A stretch of 64,000 nucleotides of DNA from Vitis vinifera. Lineage: Eukaryota; Streptophyta; Magnoliopsida; Vitales; Vitaceae. Below are positions 22,466 to 35,104 of this stretch, piece by piece. How positions within the stretch are numbered: position 1 is the stretch's first letter; every line of letters starts with the position of its first letter. The position numbers and the translations under genes were made by a program. The DNA lies in the NCBI RefSeq assembly GCF_030704535.1, contig NC_081810.1, forward strand, positions 8,938,501-9,002,500, given 5' to 3'. The notes beneath the pieces were generated by a model, which was given only the letters and a program-made list of their open reading frames with translations, had not been told where the DNA came from and searched no databases.

Positions 22466-23383
22466 CATCCAATCTCACTGCATGGCCAACTATGCATGGC
22501 CCTTTTTGGGGCCATGTGTCTTCTCTTCTCATTGTTTCATCTTTGATTTTAAAAGGAAAAAAAATAAGTAATAATTCTCAAACTCCATTTTGCATATAAT
22601 CTTCCAAATTTTGATTTTCCAAATAATTTCAACTCTTCAATTTATCATATTTAGCATTTTTTTAGGTTCCAAGAATCCATTTTAATAAAATTTTGCTGTC
22701 ATTTCTCTTTCTGGCAAGCAATTTTCACATTTCCTCTGATTTTTAAAATGTTTTAAAATAAACAAGAATTAAATTTCGTAATTCCAACTGATGGAATTTA
22801 TGGAATTGATTCATGCAAAAATAAATGGAGCTTTGGTGGGAGCCCAACATATGTGATTTTAAGATTGATTGATTGATTGATTTGATTGTTATACATGATT
22901 GATTTATTCCGCTCTATGACATGCATGTGATTATTCTTTGTTTGTTCACTGACTTTTGTTTTCCATGAAGTAAATCAGCTTATCACTCAGGCACACTCTT
23001 CGCCTCTCTTATTCATTCAGGTATTTTGTTTTGATTTTTCATTTGGTATCCATTGATTTACTTATCAATCGCTATGCTTGATTCATCTCATTAGTAGAGA
23101 CCCGTTTTTAGGGACTTAGAGGGGTGCTACGGTCTTATTCGTACATTCCTGATAAGTAACCTGACTCTCGAGCCCATATTTGGTTTTTCACAGACCACTT
23201 TTTTTCCAAATAAGGAGTTACACTTATGGTTTTTCTTTCTTATTTTATTTACCCTTTAAAAATAAAACAAAAATAAGTGGCAACTCCAAGTCATTTTCTT
23301 AATAAATAAATCATTTTTCAAATAAAAAGCGAGCTCGTCATCGAGTGGAAGCGCATGAGCAGAAATACGGGGTCCACAATTAT

Positions 23384-24341
23384 ATTTTTACTATTTTTAA
23401 TATAAAAAATTATACTAAACCACTTTTAACCCAACCTCATTTCAAGTCAAATTTCATATGTTAACACAATATCTGATTTTACACTATTTTTAAAAAACGT
23501 TTTTAACCTAAAAAAAGGTTAAATATTTTGTAAAATTTAAGAGAAATACTTTTAGGCTATGTTTGATTCCCGGAGGGAAATTTAAGGGAAAATGTAAGGG
23601 AAAGAAAATACAAAGGAAAAATATAAGGAAAGAAAAAGTGAAGAAAAATAAAAAATAGATTAAAAGTAGATAAATTATTTTTATTTTTACTTCAAACTCA
23701 TTTTATTTATTTTAACTCATCCATATAAAGATTAAATAATTTAAACATACATAAAATTTTAATTAAATTTGATTTTCTTTTATATTTTTCACAGGACAAC
23801 CAAACATGAAAAAAAATCATTTTCCTTTATATTTTTTTTTTCTTTCCTTAGTATTTTTTTTGGAACCCAACACAACCTTAAAATTTGGAAAAATTACTTA
23901 TATTATTTTCTAATGAAACACTTGGTTGGTGATTCTCTTGAAAATATTTAAAAAAAAAAACACTTCTACTACAAATGCTTGAAGTAAAAATATTTTCAAA
24001 TACTTAAAAACAATGTCAAACACTAATTTAAAGTTATGTTTGATTAATCATATATAAATATGTGATAAAATAAGAGATAAAATTATATTAAATCAAATAT
24101 GAGATATGATAAATAGTAAGATATATTATCCAAACTCTTATTTGTATCTCATAGACATGGATCGTCATAATCCTAAATTGAAATATGAGATATCCAAATT
24201 CATGAGTTATAAATTCATTTTTTTCATCTATTTAAAAAAAAAATTATATTAATCATTTTTTAAAATAACTTTTTTATTAAGAAATTAAGATTGAAGTCTA
24301 AAAAAGAAAAGAATTAAAAAAATATATAAAATATAACATAA

Positions 24342-24394
<53 letters not shown>

Positions 24395-24404
24395 ACAACA
24401 TAAT
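23384..24404. other. AT-rich spacer between the two inverted relatives
   Basis: About 1 kb of very AT-rich sequence separates the plus-strand and minus-strand LTR elements. It ends in a (TA)n tract at 24347-24391. No gene is seen. Confidence 0.6.
24347..24391. repeat. (TA)n microsatellite
   Basis: About 22 TA units directly outside the target-site copy of the minus-strand LTR element. Confidence 0.95.
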
Positions 24405-24409
24405 ATAAT

Positions 24410-24933
24410 TGTGGACCCGCGTTTTTCATATGCATCTTCACTAGACGGCGAAACTTGCTTTTCATTTATCTTGTGAAATTTTGATTTTTTTTTTAAAGGC
24501 TTGGAGTCGTCACTTATTTTAGTTTTTTTTAAAGGAAAACAAAATAAAAATGAAAATCTTTGTGACTCTTTATTTAGAAAAAATATGTCTACAAAAATTG
24601 AATATGAATCTGGGGTCAGGTTATCTATTAGGAAGGTATGGTGGTGAGAGAATGAGGGAGTAAGTGGAGTGGTTGGGGAAGGTAGGAAGAGATATGAGAG
24701 GGGAGAGAGAAAAGAAAGAAAAAAGAAAAAAACTAAAATAAAAATATAATAATAATAATAACAACAACAACAGTTATAGTAATAATAATAATAAAATAAC
24801 AAAATAATAAAAATAAATAATTAAATGGTGAGTGTGTTAAAAATATAAGATGTAATCGAGAATTAAAAACTAAGGATAAAATTGGGCTCAAAATCAACGT
24901 AAAAATAAAATTGAGACAAATTTTGGGGGTACA
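24410..24933 (-). repeat. 3' LTR of the minus-strand element
   Basis: On the minus strand it begins TGTACCCCCAAAATTTGTC after the purine tract AAAGAGGGGCATATT and ends CGCGGGTCCACA. Its first 190 bp match the 5' LTR start at 38764 (with the hAT removed), including an (AAT)n stretch. Its end matches the end of the plus-strand relative at 23378. Confidence 0.75.
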
Positions 24934-25369
24934 AATATGCCCCTCTTTGGTAGAGTCCACGAGTAAAGTGATTGTATACACAAGCGAAACGAAGTGAGCT
25001 CTGCCAAAGAACAAGAAAAACCATCAAATTTGTTATAGTATGACACGGGCTGTCTTAAACCAAAACAAGAACAATAAACTCTAAAATCCTACAAAAATGG
25101 CAATAACGAAAACTCTTAAGGTGCCTTTAAAGTTACACTATGAATCCAGACTCCCTTAGAAAAGTCTCCAAAAGTGACTCAAAAATCGATGTCAGAGTCG
25201 AGTAGCAGCCGAAGCACCAAGGAGCATATGAACAAACACATACAGAAGGAAAACTACACATGCTCTATACAAGGGCACAAGGCGAGGAGTACCAATGATA
25301 CGATCAAAACACATGCTATTAGCTCAATAGACTATATCACACACAATGGAGGATGATAGACTCTAGAAA

Positions 25370-25710
25370 CTATGGCTTTGAATGCTTGAACTGATAAAGG
25401 TAGCTCTGAATGCCTAAACAGAGCAAGGTGACTATGGACGCCTAAATTGAGCAAGGTGGCTCTGAACGCCTAAACCGAATAAGGTAGCTCTGAACGCCTA
25501 ATTGAGAAAGGTGGAACTGAGCAAAGTGACTCTGAACGCCTAAACTAATAAATGTGGCTCTGAATGCCTAAACTGAGCAAGGTGGCTTTGAACGCCTAAA
25601 TTGATAAAGGTAGCTTTGAACGCTTAAACTGGACAAGGTGACTTTGAACGCCTAAATTGAGTAAGGTGGCTCTGAACACCTAATCTGAGTAAGGTGGCTC
25701 TGAATGTGAT
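25370..25710. repeat. Minisatellite with core GGCTCTGAACGC, reverse of the arrays at 14.9 and 16.7 kb
   Basis: The period is about 28 bp. The unit is close to 'ggtggctctgaacgcctaaa' plus 'ctgagcaa'. The 12-bp core is the exact reverse complement of GCGTTCAGAGCC in the plus-strand element. The spacer part of the unit differs, so the arrays share a core but have expanded separately. Confidence 0.9.
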
Positions 25711-26529
25711 CGCTTGATTTTTCTGATTTATTACATCAAAACACAATTTATAACCTAATTCACTACTCTAGAGTAGCTTGTACCCGATAAAAAATGGTTT
25801 TAGTACAAACTACCATAATATAGTAGTTTTTAAGTGTCGTCTACTAGGATGGATTATTCTTGGTAATTAAGGCTTGAATGAGAGGATAAGAAATGATTGT
25901 GATCAAGTGAAATTGATTTGAAAATTCATGGTGAAAAATCAATTTAACAATGGTCTCAAATTGAGAAGAAAAATGAAATGTAAAATATAAGAAAATTAAT
26001 AAGAGATGAAATTCTTGAAATTAGGATTTTCTAGAAAACAATTTCCATAGTGAATAGATGTTGAGATCTAATTTTCATCAAGTTAGATTGAAAACCTAAA
26101 TTCTCATCTAAACCGATTTTGGATGTAGTTTTAAGTCTAGATCTAATTTATCTTCAAATTAGGTTATTTAATCCAAAAGATCAATTCAAATCATATCTTC
26201 AATTCATCTTAAATTATCTTCCAATGATTCACACAATGCAACTATTCAATCTCATCAAATCTAACTTTAAGAATTTAATGAATCTACTTAGTTTACATTG
26301 TAGTAATCATCTAAGATAATTTGAAGAGAAAAATCCCCAAAATTCAATTAATCAATCAATTGGATCAAATTACCTTTGTAATTCAAGCTCATTTATCTAA
26401 TTCACCATAGATCTTGCCTTTAGATCCTTCTTCATTCGAGAAAAAAAAGATTTAGTCACTCATTTAAACACTCACTCATTTGGCTGGGTTGGTACGTCTG
26501 GCGTGACGAAACTAAACGTCTTGAAGTCT

Positions 26530-27180
26530 ATATCCACCACTTCCTTCTTGTAGATAGCAAGCCATAAAACAACCTTCGCCTGAAACAATCAAACAAAGTA
26601 GATTCAAACTTCCCTTCTTATGTACAATGCAACAAAGTATACACAACTACAAGCTACTTTACCAAATTATGTTGTATTCCACTCATACAACTCATTTTCC
26701 TTCATGGCCGAGAATCTAGGAGCTGGATTATCTTGTTCTACAGGTCATATACATATAACATCCAATGGTTATTTATAAGAATCGGTAAGTAGACCTGCAT
26801 TATTCGACTTACAATGAATTACAAAAAATATTGGGTTAATGAGATTACAATATTACAAACATAAAACAATGCAGTCTACCTCACCTCATTAACATTCCGG
26901 TATGAAACATCTAGGGGATACAAATATAGCTCAAAACGGATTATTATTGCTTATCACGTCAAATGTTTGGTGTTGGAGCGCATGACCATTTCCTGCATAT
27001 CATATGAAAACAATTAAAGCTTTCAAATTTAGCAAAACTTGTGTACATGTTATAACAACTAATCATTGAAATTCTGTCTCCATAAAAATTCTTCATTACA
27101 GCTATGTATGGCGAAAGAAACAGTTTTGTCTTTGATACATCTTCAAATTGCAGCATCCTACAATATGCATCCACGACCTA
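26530..27180 (-). pseudogene. Decayed Ulp1-like (C48) protease region of a MULE
   Basis: On the minus strand, near 26700-26780, the sequence reads INNHWMLYVYDL, stop, then NKIIQLLDSRP. It resembles the His (HW) and Asp block of Ulp1/SENP cysteine proteases. Upstream, 27174-26959 reads MDAYCRMLQFEDVSKTKLFL and YIAVMKNFYGDRI. The catalytic Cys box was not found. Ulp1-like domains are known cargo of plant MULEs, and the MuDR transposase lies upstream on the same strand. Stops break the frame. Confidence 0.5.
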
Positions 27181-27219
27181 AAAAAATGATTAATATGTAA
27201 GCAATATTAACAATCACTA

Positions 27220-30200
27220 ATGACAAGTTGTTACGTGAATATGAAACTTAAAATAATACAAGATCATGGAAAAATTGTGACATTAACATCATTCCCAATC
27301 CATTTGTCTCATTCGAAAGAGGTAAGGTTGCCTCTGCTTAAACTCATGTCATGCATTGCCAAGTTCCTCACTTTCACCAAAATCATATATGTTAGGGTAA
27401 TACAAATTTTTTCAGGTTCATACAATTGAAATTGGAGTAATATATGGTTCAACATACCTTAGGTCCAAATCTCCATCAAATACAATTGCAACTACTTGTT
27501 TCATGTCCATCTTTATGGCAGACTGTCGGGTTTGTGGTTGTGCTATGAATGGTGACAACAGATTGAGAACCATTCGATGCATTCTCCATCGCCTCCCACC
27601 CCTCTTGGATGGGGCCAGAATCATAGAACGCAAAGAAAAGTGGTTATAGACGACTATTTCTTCTTCATCTGTTAATTTGGACTAACAACTAATTAGTTCA
27701 ATGAAGGACACTATAATATTAGTATTTTTTTTTAAGAACTGCTGCAATAATGAATGTCCCCCAGAATGTTACCATTAAGTGTTAACTTTGACCCTCCGGC
27801 CTCCATATGAAAATCTGGGGCTGGTTGTCGAATTGGAGTGTCTGGTACCTTTTTTGTGTCATGCCATACCATGTCATGTCATATTGGGTAGAGTTTGCAT
27901 GCTTCTTGGGCACGGGAAAGACATTGGATACATACCTAGAGTGACCAACAACACTCGAATGTACACTTCTTGCCATTTGGCACCCAATCTATGCATCAGC
28001 TCATGCATGACGTCAAACTGTTGTTGTATGCCCTTTTGATATGTCGTTATTGCACCTTCTACTTCATGGTACTGCTCCAAGATTTCCTGTCACATGTTAA
28101 CCAAATTCCACCAAATTATTTAGTGTAAAACTCTTCAAAAAAAATCTTTAAAACCCCTAATTTATAATATTTCGACAAGTAAACCCAATTATAATTCCAT
28201 TGAGACGGATTAAACTCGTAAAATAACAAAAAATCATGTGTACATCACTACTTGTGGGCCTACTCTCGGCCTCCACATGTGTAGGTGGCGGTGACGATTC
28301 ATGGAACCCCTACAATTGAGAACATGACACTTGTTAAGAACATATAAACCTTTAAGGTGTTCAACTTGCATGTCATCAAATTACATTTTTGCATGCATAT
28401 AGACTATATGACTACCTTGCCATGTCCAAACTGCTAAACTCCCTTATCTCAGCAGTTAGTCGCTGCTTTATCAACTCTTCTGACCATGCCAAGAGTTGGG
28501 GCACTATCATGGGAACATGAACGAAAAGAATCTTGAATTTCATGACATAATGGAGTTGCACCATGGAAATAAACATATGTGCAATCATGACTTGGTGTTA
28601 CTGATGTTAACAATTAAAAAGTTACCAAGTAACATATGTAAAAGAAGTGCAATACCTATAGAAAAATGATGTAACCATGTACCCATACACTATTACTTTG
28701 CTTATATTGTCTTATACTCTCTACAAGTTGGTTAATAACAAATCGGCCCTAGTTAACATCGTTTCTGAAACCATCTTCATGGATGGTATGCCACAAGTTT
28801 CGACATCCATCAATATTTTAGGTGGGCGCCAATATCGTCACACAAGCGTAGTAAATGAAGCATCTTCGAAACTCCTCCCCAACAAGTAAGTTGATGAGTC
28901 TCTCCTCACATGTTGGGGGTGTACCAAACGGATGATTAAATGGGGTTGATGGAATTTATAAAATCTATCTAGTTGTCAGGAAGCCAAAGACAAGCCCCAC
29001 ATCAGTAGTTGTAAGATCATATATTTTATCGGCTAAGATCTCTATTCGTTTGAATCCAACGTTAAAATGGTGGATCAACCATAGACATATATTGTGTCAT
29101 ATCTCCTTACAGTTTAAGTTTAGAAGACCTCCAAACTGGAGGTTTCGAACCACTTCCAATTTCTCATCCGGTAACTTGTTGTATAGTTTTAGGAATCTTG
29201 AAGATGAACATCGTGTCAACAATCTGGTGGCCTGCATTAAAATTGTTGGAGATCATTAGTCTCAAATTCCATTAACATAACTGCAGTTGCTAATTGAGTA
29301 TTATGGATAAATAGTATAAGTTTAAATTGTAGTGGACAAAAGAGCTACAAAAAGAGTTGTGCATTGAAGTTATTGCACATTCATAATCTATGCATTTTTA
29401 TCTAATTAATAGCCACTGCCATGGGATTTCATCTATTTTCATGATGTGGTTGGTCAAAGTTGGAGCTAGAGCTTCAATTTCAAGAGGTAAGGTTCTTGAC
29501 TTGTTTTTTCTATTTGTTGAAAAAGTGAGGGAGAGTTAGACCCAACAACAGCCAACAACTTGCATAAGCCTTGAATTATAGGTACTTTGTTATCCAAGAG
29601 TGCTAAAGTAAATTAGAGATTATGGGATCATTTGTGTATCTCTTCATTTTTTAGCACTCATTGATTTTACTCTTATGTTAAAATCTGATGGTGACAAACT
29701 CTACCTCTTTTATGTAGCCACGATGTGATGATAATGAGAGCAATACTGGAGTGGTTCCTATGAGGGAAACCCAGGATTGTGTAGAAATCCTTTGATAAGG
29801 AAATGTGGAAATCTTAAACAAGCATTACCACAAACATCAACCTCTGAATAGGGTCAAGACCTGGAGCCTGCCAAAGGGTTTGATAGGAAAATGGTGTTGA
29901 TGGGATATGGAAGTGGGCTACTCTTTGGACTGATTATTGGATACATCTTTACCACATGGAAGCACGAATGGTTTATCTAGACTTTTGTAAGGAGGTAACA
30001 ACAAAAACAAAGGGTAAATTGAATTAGTGTTATTATATTGTTTCATTTCCTTTTTATTTCTTTCAAATGTGGAAAAATTAGTGGACTAGTATTAATATAT
30101 TTGAAATGGTTAAATAGTTATGGTGATTTGCATGTAAGAAGTAATGTAACTAGCTTGTCTTTTTAAAGTATTATTTGTAAAGTGTTGTTGTGACACTAGT

Positions 30201-32017
30201 AGCTTAGACATGAATTTTACTAATCAGCAAAAAAGTATAAACATCAATATGAATACACATCAATGCTCAAGAAAGCAATACAATTGAATGAAAAAACAAA
30301 CAATACTAGCTATGGGAAACCAAAGCAGAAGGAAACAATTAAGGTGCTACTGAAACTTTAGTAGTGCAGTGAAGTTAAATCATCAATAACAACCAACAAC
30401 ATTGATACCATCACAAATAGTACTTAAAAAACCAACAATATAATTAAAGAAGAGTGCAATAGAATTAAAGAAGAGTTTCATTTTACTAAGCTCTATATAC
30501 CAAGAATATATAATAATTTTACAGATAAAATTGCCTATGTTTTTTAAGTCTTTTTTACCAGACATATGATTCAATTACAGGATTGTGTCGTGTAGCTATC
30601 ATATTTAATTTTGCTTCAAAGAACTTAGAATAAACAAGAGTATATAAATTTTGCCATTGAACGTGGAATTAAAATTTGAACCATATGTTCTAACAAATTG
30701 CAGAATAGCTGCCTCCTCATAGTTTGTCTTGATAATGAGTCAATATATATATTTTTTTCTCTTAACATGCTTGAAATAGCTTGCAGAGGTAACCAATAAA
30801 TTGAAGTTATGCTACAAACTTGAATTAAACAATGATAACTTTTATATAAAGTTAGGTAATCCGCTTGTTTTTCTCACCATCCACAAAAGCTAATGGGAAG
30901 AGAGAATTAAAAAAAATATTAATGTGGATCAATAATTTATTAGTGAATGCTTATGTAATAAACAATCCTTAACAGTCAATGCAAGTAAGTGTCTTAAGTA
31001 GGTTAAAATCTCAAGTTCTCGAAAAAAATTGATGAAAAAAAAAAACATGAAAGAATGCATTACCTCCGTAGAGGCCATTGAAGAATGAAATTATCCCTGT
31101 AGGTTTCAACCTTGCAACAACTATTTACTTGAAATATGTTCTATAGTAGTTATCTCCCACCTAGAAGAACTCATAATAAAGGGAATGTTCATTTAAACAG
31201 TTATACCATTCATCGGTCTAATAAATTTGGTAATGGCACACCATATTCAGATTTCTAAGGAAAAAATAAATGAATAAAAAAAATATGGCAATTTGGGATA
31301 AAACTTCCACTTTGGAAGCAAACACTTGTATGAACTACTATCCACCTAACAACTTACCATAATCCACATAATGAATAAATTGCTATAGAATAACCATAGT
31401 GGCAAGCTACGTAACAAGTTATCTCATTGAAGAGACCTTGAAAGACAATTTTTATTACATGTTAGACTTCATGACAGCTTCGAATGGATGCAACCAGAAC
31501 GTGATGCGATAAAAAGTGAAGACCAAAATGTGGAAATAATAAAGGACAACCATTTTCCTCTTCTCCCTTCCAAAAAAAAAAAAAAAAAAAAACGTCAATC
31601 GCAATAAGTTCATAATTTAATAACAAATTGTCATCCTCATTTAGGCTTCGAACAAGAAATGCGAAATAATGTAGACACCCTTATGAAATTAAACAACAAG
31701 TGAAAAGAGACCACATTCAAATTGTACTTTCAATCAAATTAGTTAATCAAAGCAACTTTAAATCATGAAAATAAAAAGATAGTTCATCATGCCTATAACG
31801 AGGCCAATACATACATACCAAAATCAACAACCCCCCCCACCATATACCATAGAATGGAATAATGAGGGATGGTACAAAATATGAAAACCTTACAAACACA
31901 AAAAGGGATATGTCATAGCAATTGATTATTACATTTAGAGCGATTGTGACCTATACTATTGCATCGAGAGCAATGAATTGTTTTCTTATGGCAAAACTAT
32001 CACTCAATATATTTTTG
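27220..32017 (-). other. Decayed MULE body between transposase and Ulp1-like regions
   Basis: Short frames on the minus strand, such as 27874-28080 (EQYHEVEGAITTYQKG, coiled-coil-like), probably belong to the same ancient MULE gene, but I cannot join them. From about 29.3 to 31.9 kb the sequence is AT-rich with no recognisable coding. Confidence 0.35.
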
Positions 32018-34194
32018 TCAAGGTCTTCCTGGAGGACGTCTCACATGAGGGGGTTGGAGAGCAGGAAATAAGTTGCCCACTCCATCTTGTAAACTCCCAT
32101 TCTCACAAACTTTGGGCATATTGTGCATTGGTAATGGTTGAAACTGACCCAAGTAAATCAAATGTTGAGTGGAGGCATGAAAACATGGGTCGATATACTC
32201 ATACACATCGTGTCTCAGTGTGCGGATGACAGCACATACATGTGAACATGGCAATCTGGACATTTGCCATGTCATACAAGTACATGTACATTGATGCATA
32301 TCGACAACCAAATAAACTTCCCCAGTAAATACCTTAAACGTCCCCCCCAAATAGGGTAACACACTAATCGAACTAGACCTCATGATATTTGACATTAGGT
32401 TATCTTCTGTTTTTTGTCCAACCACGCTCTTCCACTTTTTGTACCACGCATATGGGTGTCCAACATGGCTACAAGCTTTATCCATGTGCATTAACAATAA
32501 CGTATAAATTGTTTGGTGGCGCTCATTTCTTAACCACGCATTGAAGGACTCTACAATATTAGTTATCATTTTATCCCAACGTTTTTTTAAGGAACTTTGG
32601 CATTGCCCAATGCTCAGGATTGTTTTCCACAACCCATTTTTCTAGGTTGTCATTGAAGCGCACAAGTTTTTCAAATGCCTCGTTGTAATCTATATCCAAC
32701 CTAGCATACACAATGCTATCCAAAAGCAACAAAACATCTTTTTTTTCCTTTTTTTCCTCTAATGTTTTGCATATTCAAGAGGCTAGAAAAGTTTTCCTTC
32801 ACATGTCGATAACAATATGCATGATTTTATGTCCCGAACAACTTGAAAACACTATGCAAGATTCCCTAATGTCTATTTGATATAATAACTACTTCTTTAC
32901 CATCTAGGACTCCCTTTAATTTCTCCAAGAACCAATACTAGTCCTCATAATTTTCTAAATTGACCACACCAAGGTCTAGAGGGAACATTCCATCGTTTGC
33001 ATCATATGCAATGGCGGACAAAGGAGCTCTCTTATATGAACCGCTTAGGTGGTAAGAATCAATAGCCAATACCGGTCGACACCCCATGATGAACCCTTGA
33101 ATTGAAAATGTATGGGCAATGAACAATTGCATGAAGTGATTCATGGGAAATGTACTCTGCAATAGTGTTAGGGTTTATTCCCCTTAGTCTATGGCATAAC
33201 CGAGGCAAAAACGTGTAGGACTCACGTAGAGCTCCATATATGCGCTCTTTTGCCTTCTCTTTAAGGTGTCATGCTTGGTTATATGTCAATTGAACTCCAT
33301 GATCACTTTCAAAATCCTTGCAACTTTGACAACAAGATATTCTGGAGTGGTTTTAAACACATCTTCAACAACAACAACGCCTCTCTTTGAAGAAACCCTT
33401 ACCTTAGATGAACACTCGTCTTGAGCTATATGATTATGATTCACTTGGTAAGTATGAACTCACAAGATTACATTTCCCTCTACAGCGTATCTTCTAAGGA
33501 CAATCCTCAACCAAACACTTTACGAACATATGCGTAGGTGAATTTTTCTTGTACTTGTATTCAAACCTCCCACCTAATGACATCTGGTATATTGCATTCT
33601 AAAACTCCTCAGCATTTTTAAATGTATGTCCTGACCCTAATATTGCCTCATGAAATTGATTCGATTCCAAATGAGCGTACTCACTATCTACACCACGCGA
33701 TGCAAAACCTCTTGGTAGCATCATAGTATTAGCAATTGCATCGCATGATGCATTAGAGGAAGGAAACGTGAGAGGTGAACCTCTGCATTTACATACATTA
33801 ACAAAATTAGACTACATCATGTGTAAAATTGATATTCACAATATTTTAAATAGACATTCATGTTAAAGTCCATTACCCAAATGTCAACTGTGTGTTCGGT
33901 ATATTTGCCTCAATGGCTTCCACATTGGGTGACTACTATGTATACATTTATAAAGTCATCATTGTGGGAAACCACGTTATCCAAGTCATCCTCATATTCT
34001 AAATCTTGAATGACTTTGGAGTTGAACTTGAGGGTGTAGTGCATCTTCATCACATCAAGTGAGATGTCGAATTTCTCTAAGATTTTTTGAATGAAATCTT
34101 CAAATGACATTCCTTTATATATGTGAATACCTTTGCTTATTCCACCCACGTATTCCCATTGCCCATCATTTTTTTGGACAAGTTTGCCTCCCAC
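32018..34194 (-). pseudogene. MuDR-type transposase of a MULE, broken
   Basis: Blocks appear in the expected order on the minus strand. A PB1-like N-terminal region is at 34194-33910 (MGGKLVQKNDGQWEYVGGIS). A MuDR DNA-binding block is near 33660-33520 (LGSGHTFKNAEEF, then YKYKKNSPTHMFVKCL). The catalytic core is at 33162-32938 (GCRPVLAIDSYHLSGSYKRA, then AIAYDANDGMFPLDLGVV) and near 32830 (CYRHVKENF). A SWIM zinc finger is at 32632-32018 (CTCMTWQMSRLPCSHVCAVI). Frame changes and stops separate the blocks, so it is not functional. It lies inside the LTR-bounded element and on the same strand. Confidence 0.85.
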
Positions 34195-34910
34195 AAAAAT
34201 TTAACAATATATCTTATTTGTTGCGTCTATCAACCTATTAAAACAAAGCACAAATTTCATATTGTTGAACAAACAATTATGCATATTCAATGTCATCCAA
34301 AAAGTTTTTTCGTCTCACAAGAGGTATTGTTCCCATACGAATTACTACCACCAACATTTTATCACCAAGATCTATTGTTCAAACAAAGTGTGAGACCTAT
34401 TTTTTCATTCGTTTAACTTGAAGCCAACAACAAGTAATTAAGAAGAAGCACGTGAAATGGAAGGTAGAAAGGGAAATGACGCAGTGAAGTGGGGATGCTA
34501 CTGGTAATCATGATACCTTAATTTTGAATAATGCATTAAAAAATTTATATTAAAAACAACAATTTATATATGCAAAAATTTAACTTTAGCTTATGTCTTA
34601 AGAAATCATTATTTTAGTGATGAGAAATTTTAAACTATTTAAAATTTTATAATAACTTAATTTTGCCCACAAAAAATTTATATATCAATCTTAAAGAGTT
34701 TTTGCATCTTTTATAAAAATTCCTACTATGCTTTGATTTATGATTTTAAACACAAAAAATAGCTAATAAATATATCCAAACAAACCCCAAGTAATCACCA
34801 TTTATTTATATCAACCATAAATTATGAAAGTCAGGAAAAATGCATGTCTTTACTTTATTTCTTGTGGAATTGCACATAGTTTCAAAAAATTGGGGAAATA
34901 AACAATACAG

Positions 34911-35104
34911 TGAGGTTTGAACTTATGACTTCCTGACAACTTGGCCCTTGATACAAAGTTAAGCTATAACGTTGATTCAAAAGTTTGTAGATGTTAGGTA
35001 ATGATGGGACAATAATGCACATCAAGCTGATTTGAGCCAATTTCATAGCTTAAAATGCTATTAGAGCCTTAGTTGTTAGGAGGTCATGAGTTCGAACCTC
35101 AACA
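34911..35104. repeat. Inverted repeat arms with a tRNA-like B-box
   Basis: The arm at about 34912-34945 ('gaggtttgaacttatgactt') is the imperfect reverse complement of 35070-35100 ('gtcatgagttcgaacctc'). The right arm contains GAGTTCGAACCTC, close to a pol III B-box. It could be a pair of facing SINE ends, or the ends of one small fold-back element. Confidence 0.4.

Larger units (their letters stand above)
14168..23378 (+). mobile_element. Chimeric non-autonomous LTR-type element, TSD ATTAT, carrying many host gene fragments
   Basis: The element starts TGTAGACCCC and ends GGGGTCCACA, and both flanks carry ATTAT (14163-14167 and 23379-23383), giving a 9,211-bp unit with an exact 5-bp target-site duplication. 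A second LTR-type start (TGTAGACCCCC) at 18028 is preceded by the purine-rich tract GAAGAGGGG (18013-18021), as expected for a polypurine tract and 3' LTR. The first 0.7 kb after 14168 matches the first 0.65 kb after 18028 until both reach 'ttgattt', where they diverge. The 5' LTR is thus incomplete and no primer-binding site is visible. No gag, protease, reverse transcriptase or integrase was recognised. Between 19.0 and 22.5 kb lies a string of decayed host gene pieces, all on the plus strand. Confidence 0.8.
18028..23378 (+). repeat. Presumed 3' LTR, enlarged by captured sequence (5.35 kb)
   Basis: It starts TGTAGACCCCC after the purine tract and ends GGGGTCCACA before the right target-site copy. 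Its last 0.4 kb ('gaggggtgctacggtctta' onward, with 'aagcgagctcgtcatcgag' near the end) matches in reverse the 3' end of the relative at 24410-24660. The host gene fragments at 19.0-22.5 kb lie within these bounds. If the LTR call is right, they were inserted in the LTR itself. If not, the region is internal and the true 3' LTR is shorter. Confidence 0.5.

Noticed and set aside
14168-23378. Interpretation as a Pack-MULE
   Set aside because: MULEs leave about 9-bp target duplications and have long terminal inverted repeats. Here the duplication is 5 bp, the ends are TG...CA with a purine tract, and the cargo is all sense and intron-free.
25370-25710. Regular short repeats resembling a CRISPR array
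   Set aside because: The spacers are as repetitive as the repeats, the units are degenerate, the genome is a plant nuclear one and no cas genes exist. It is a minisatellite.
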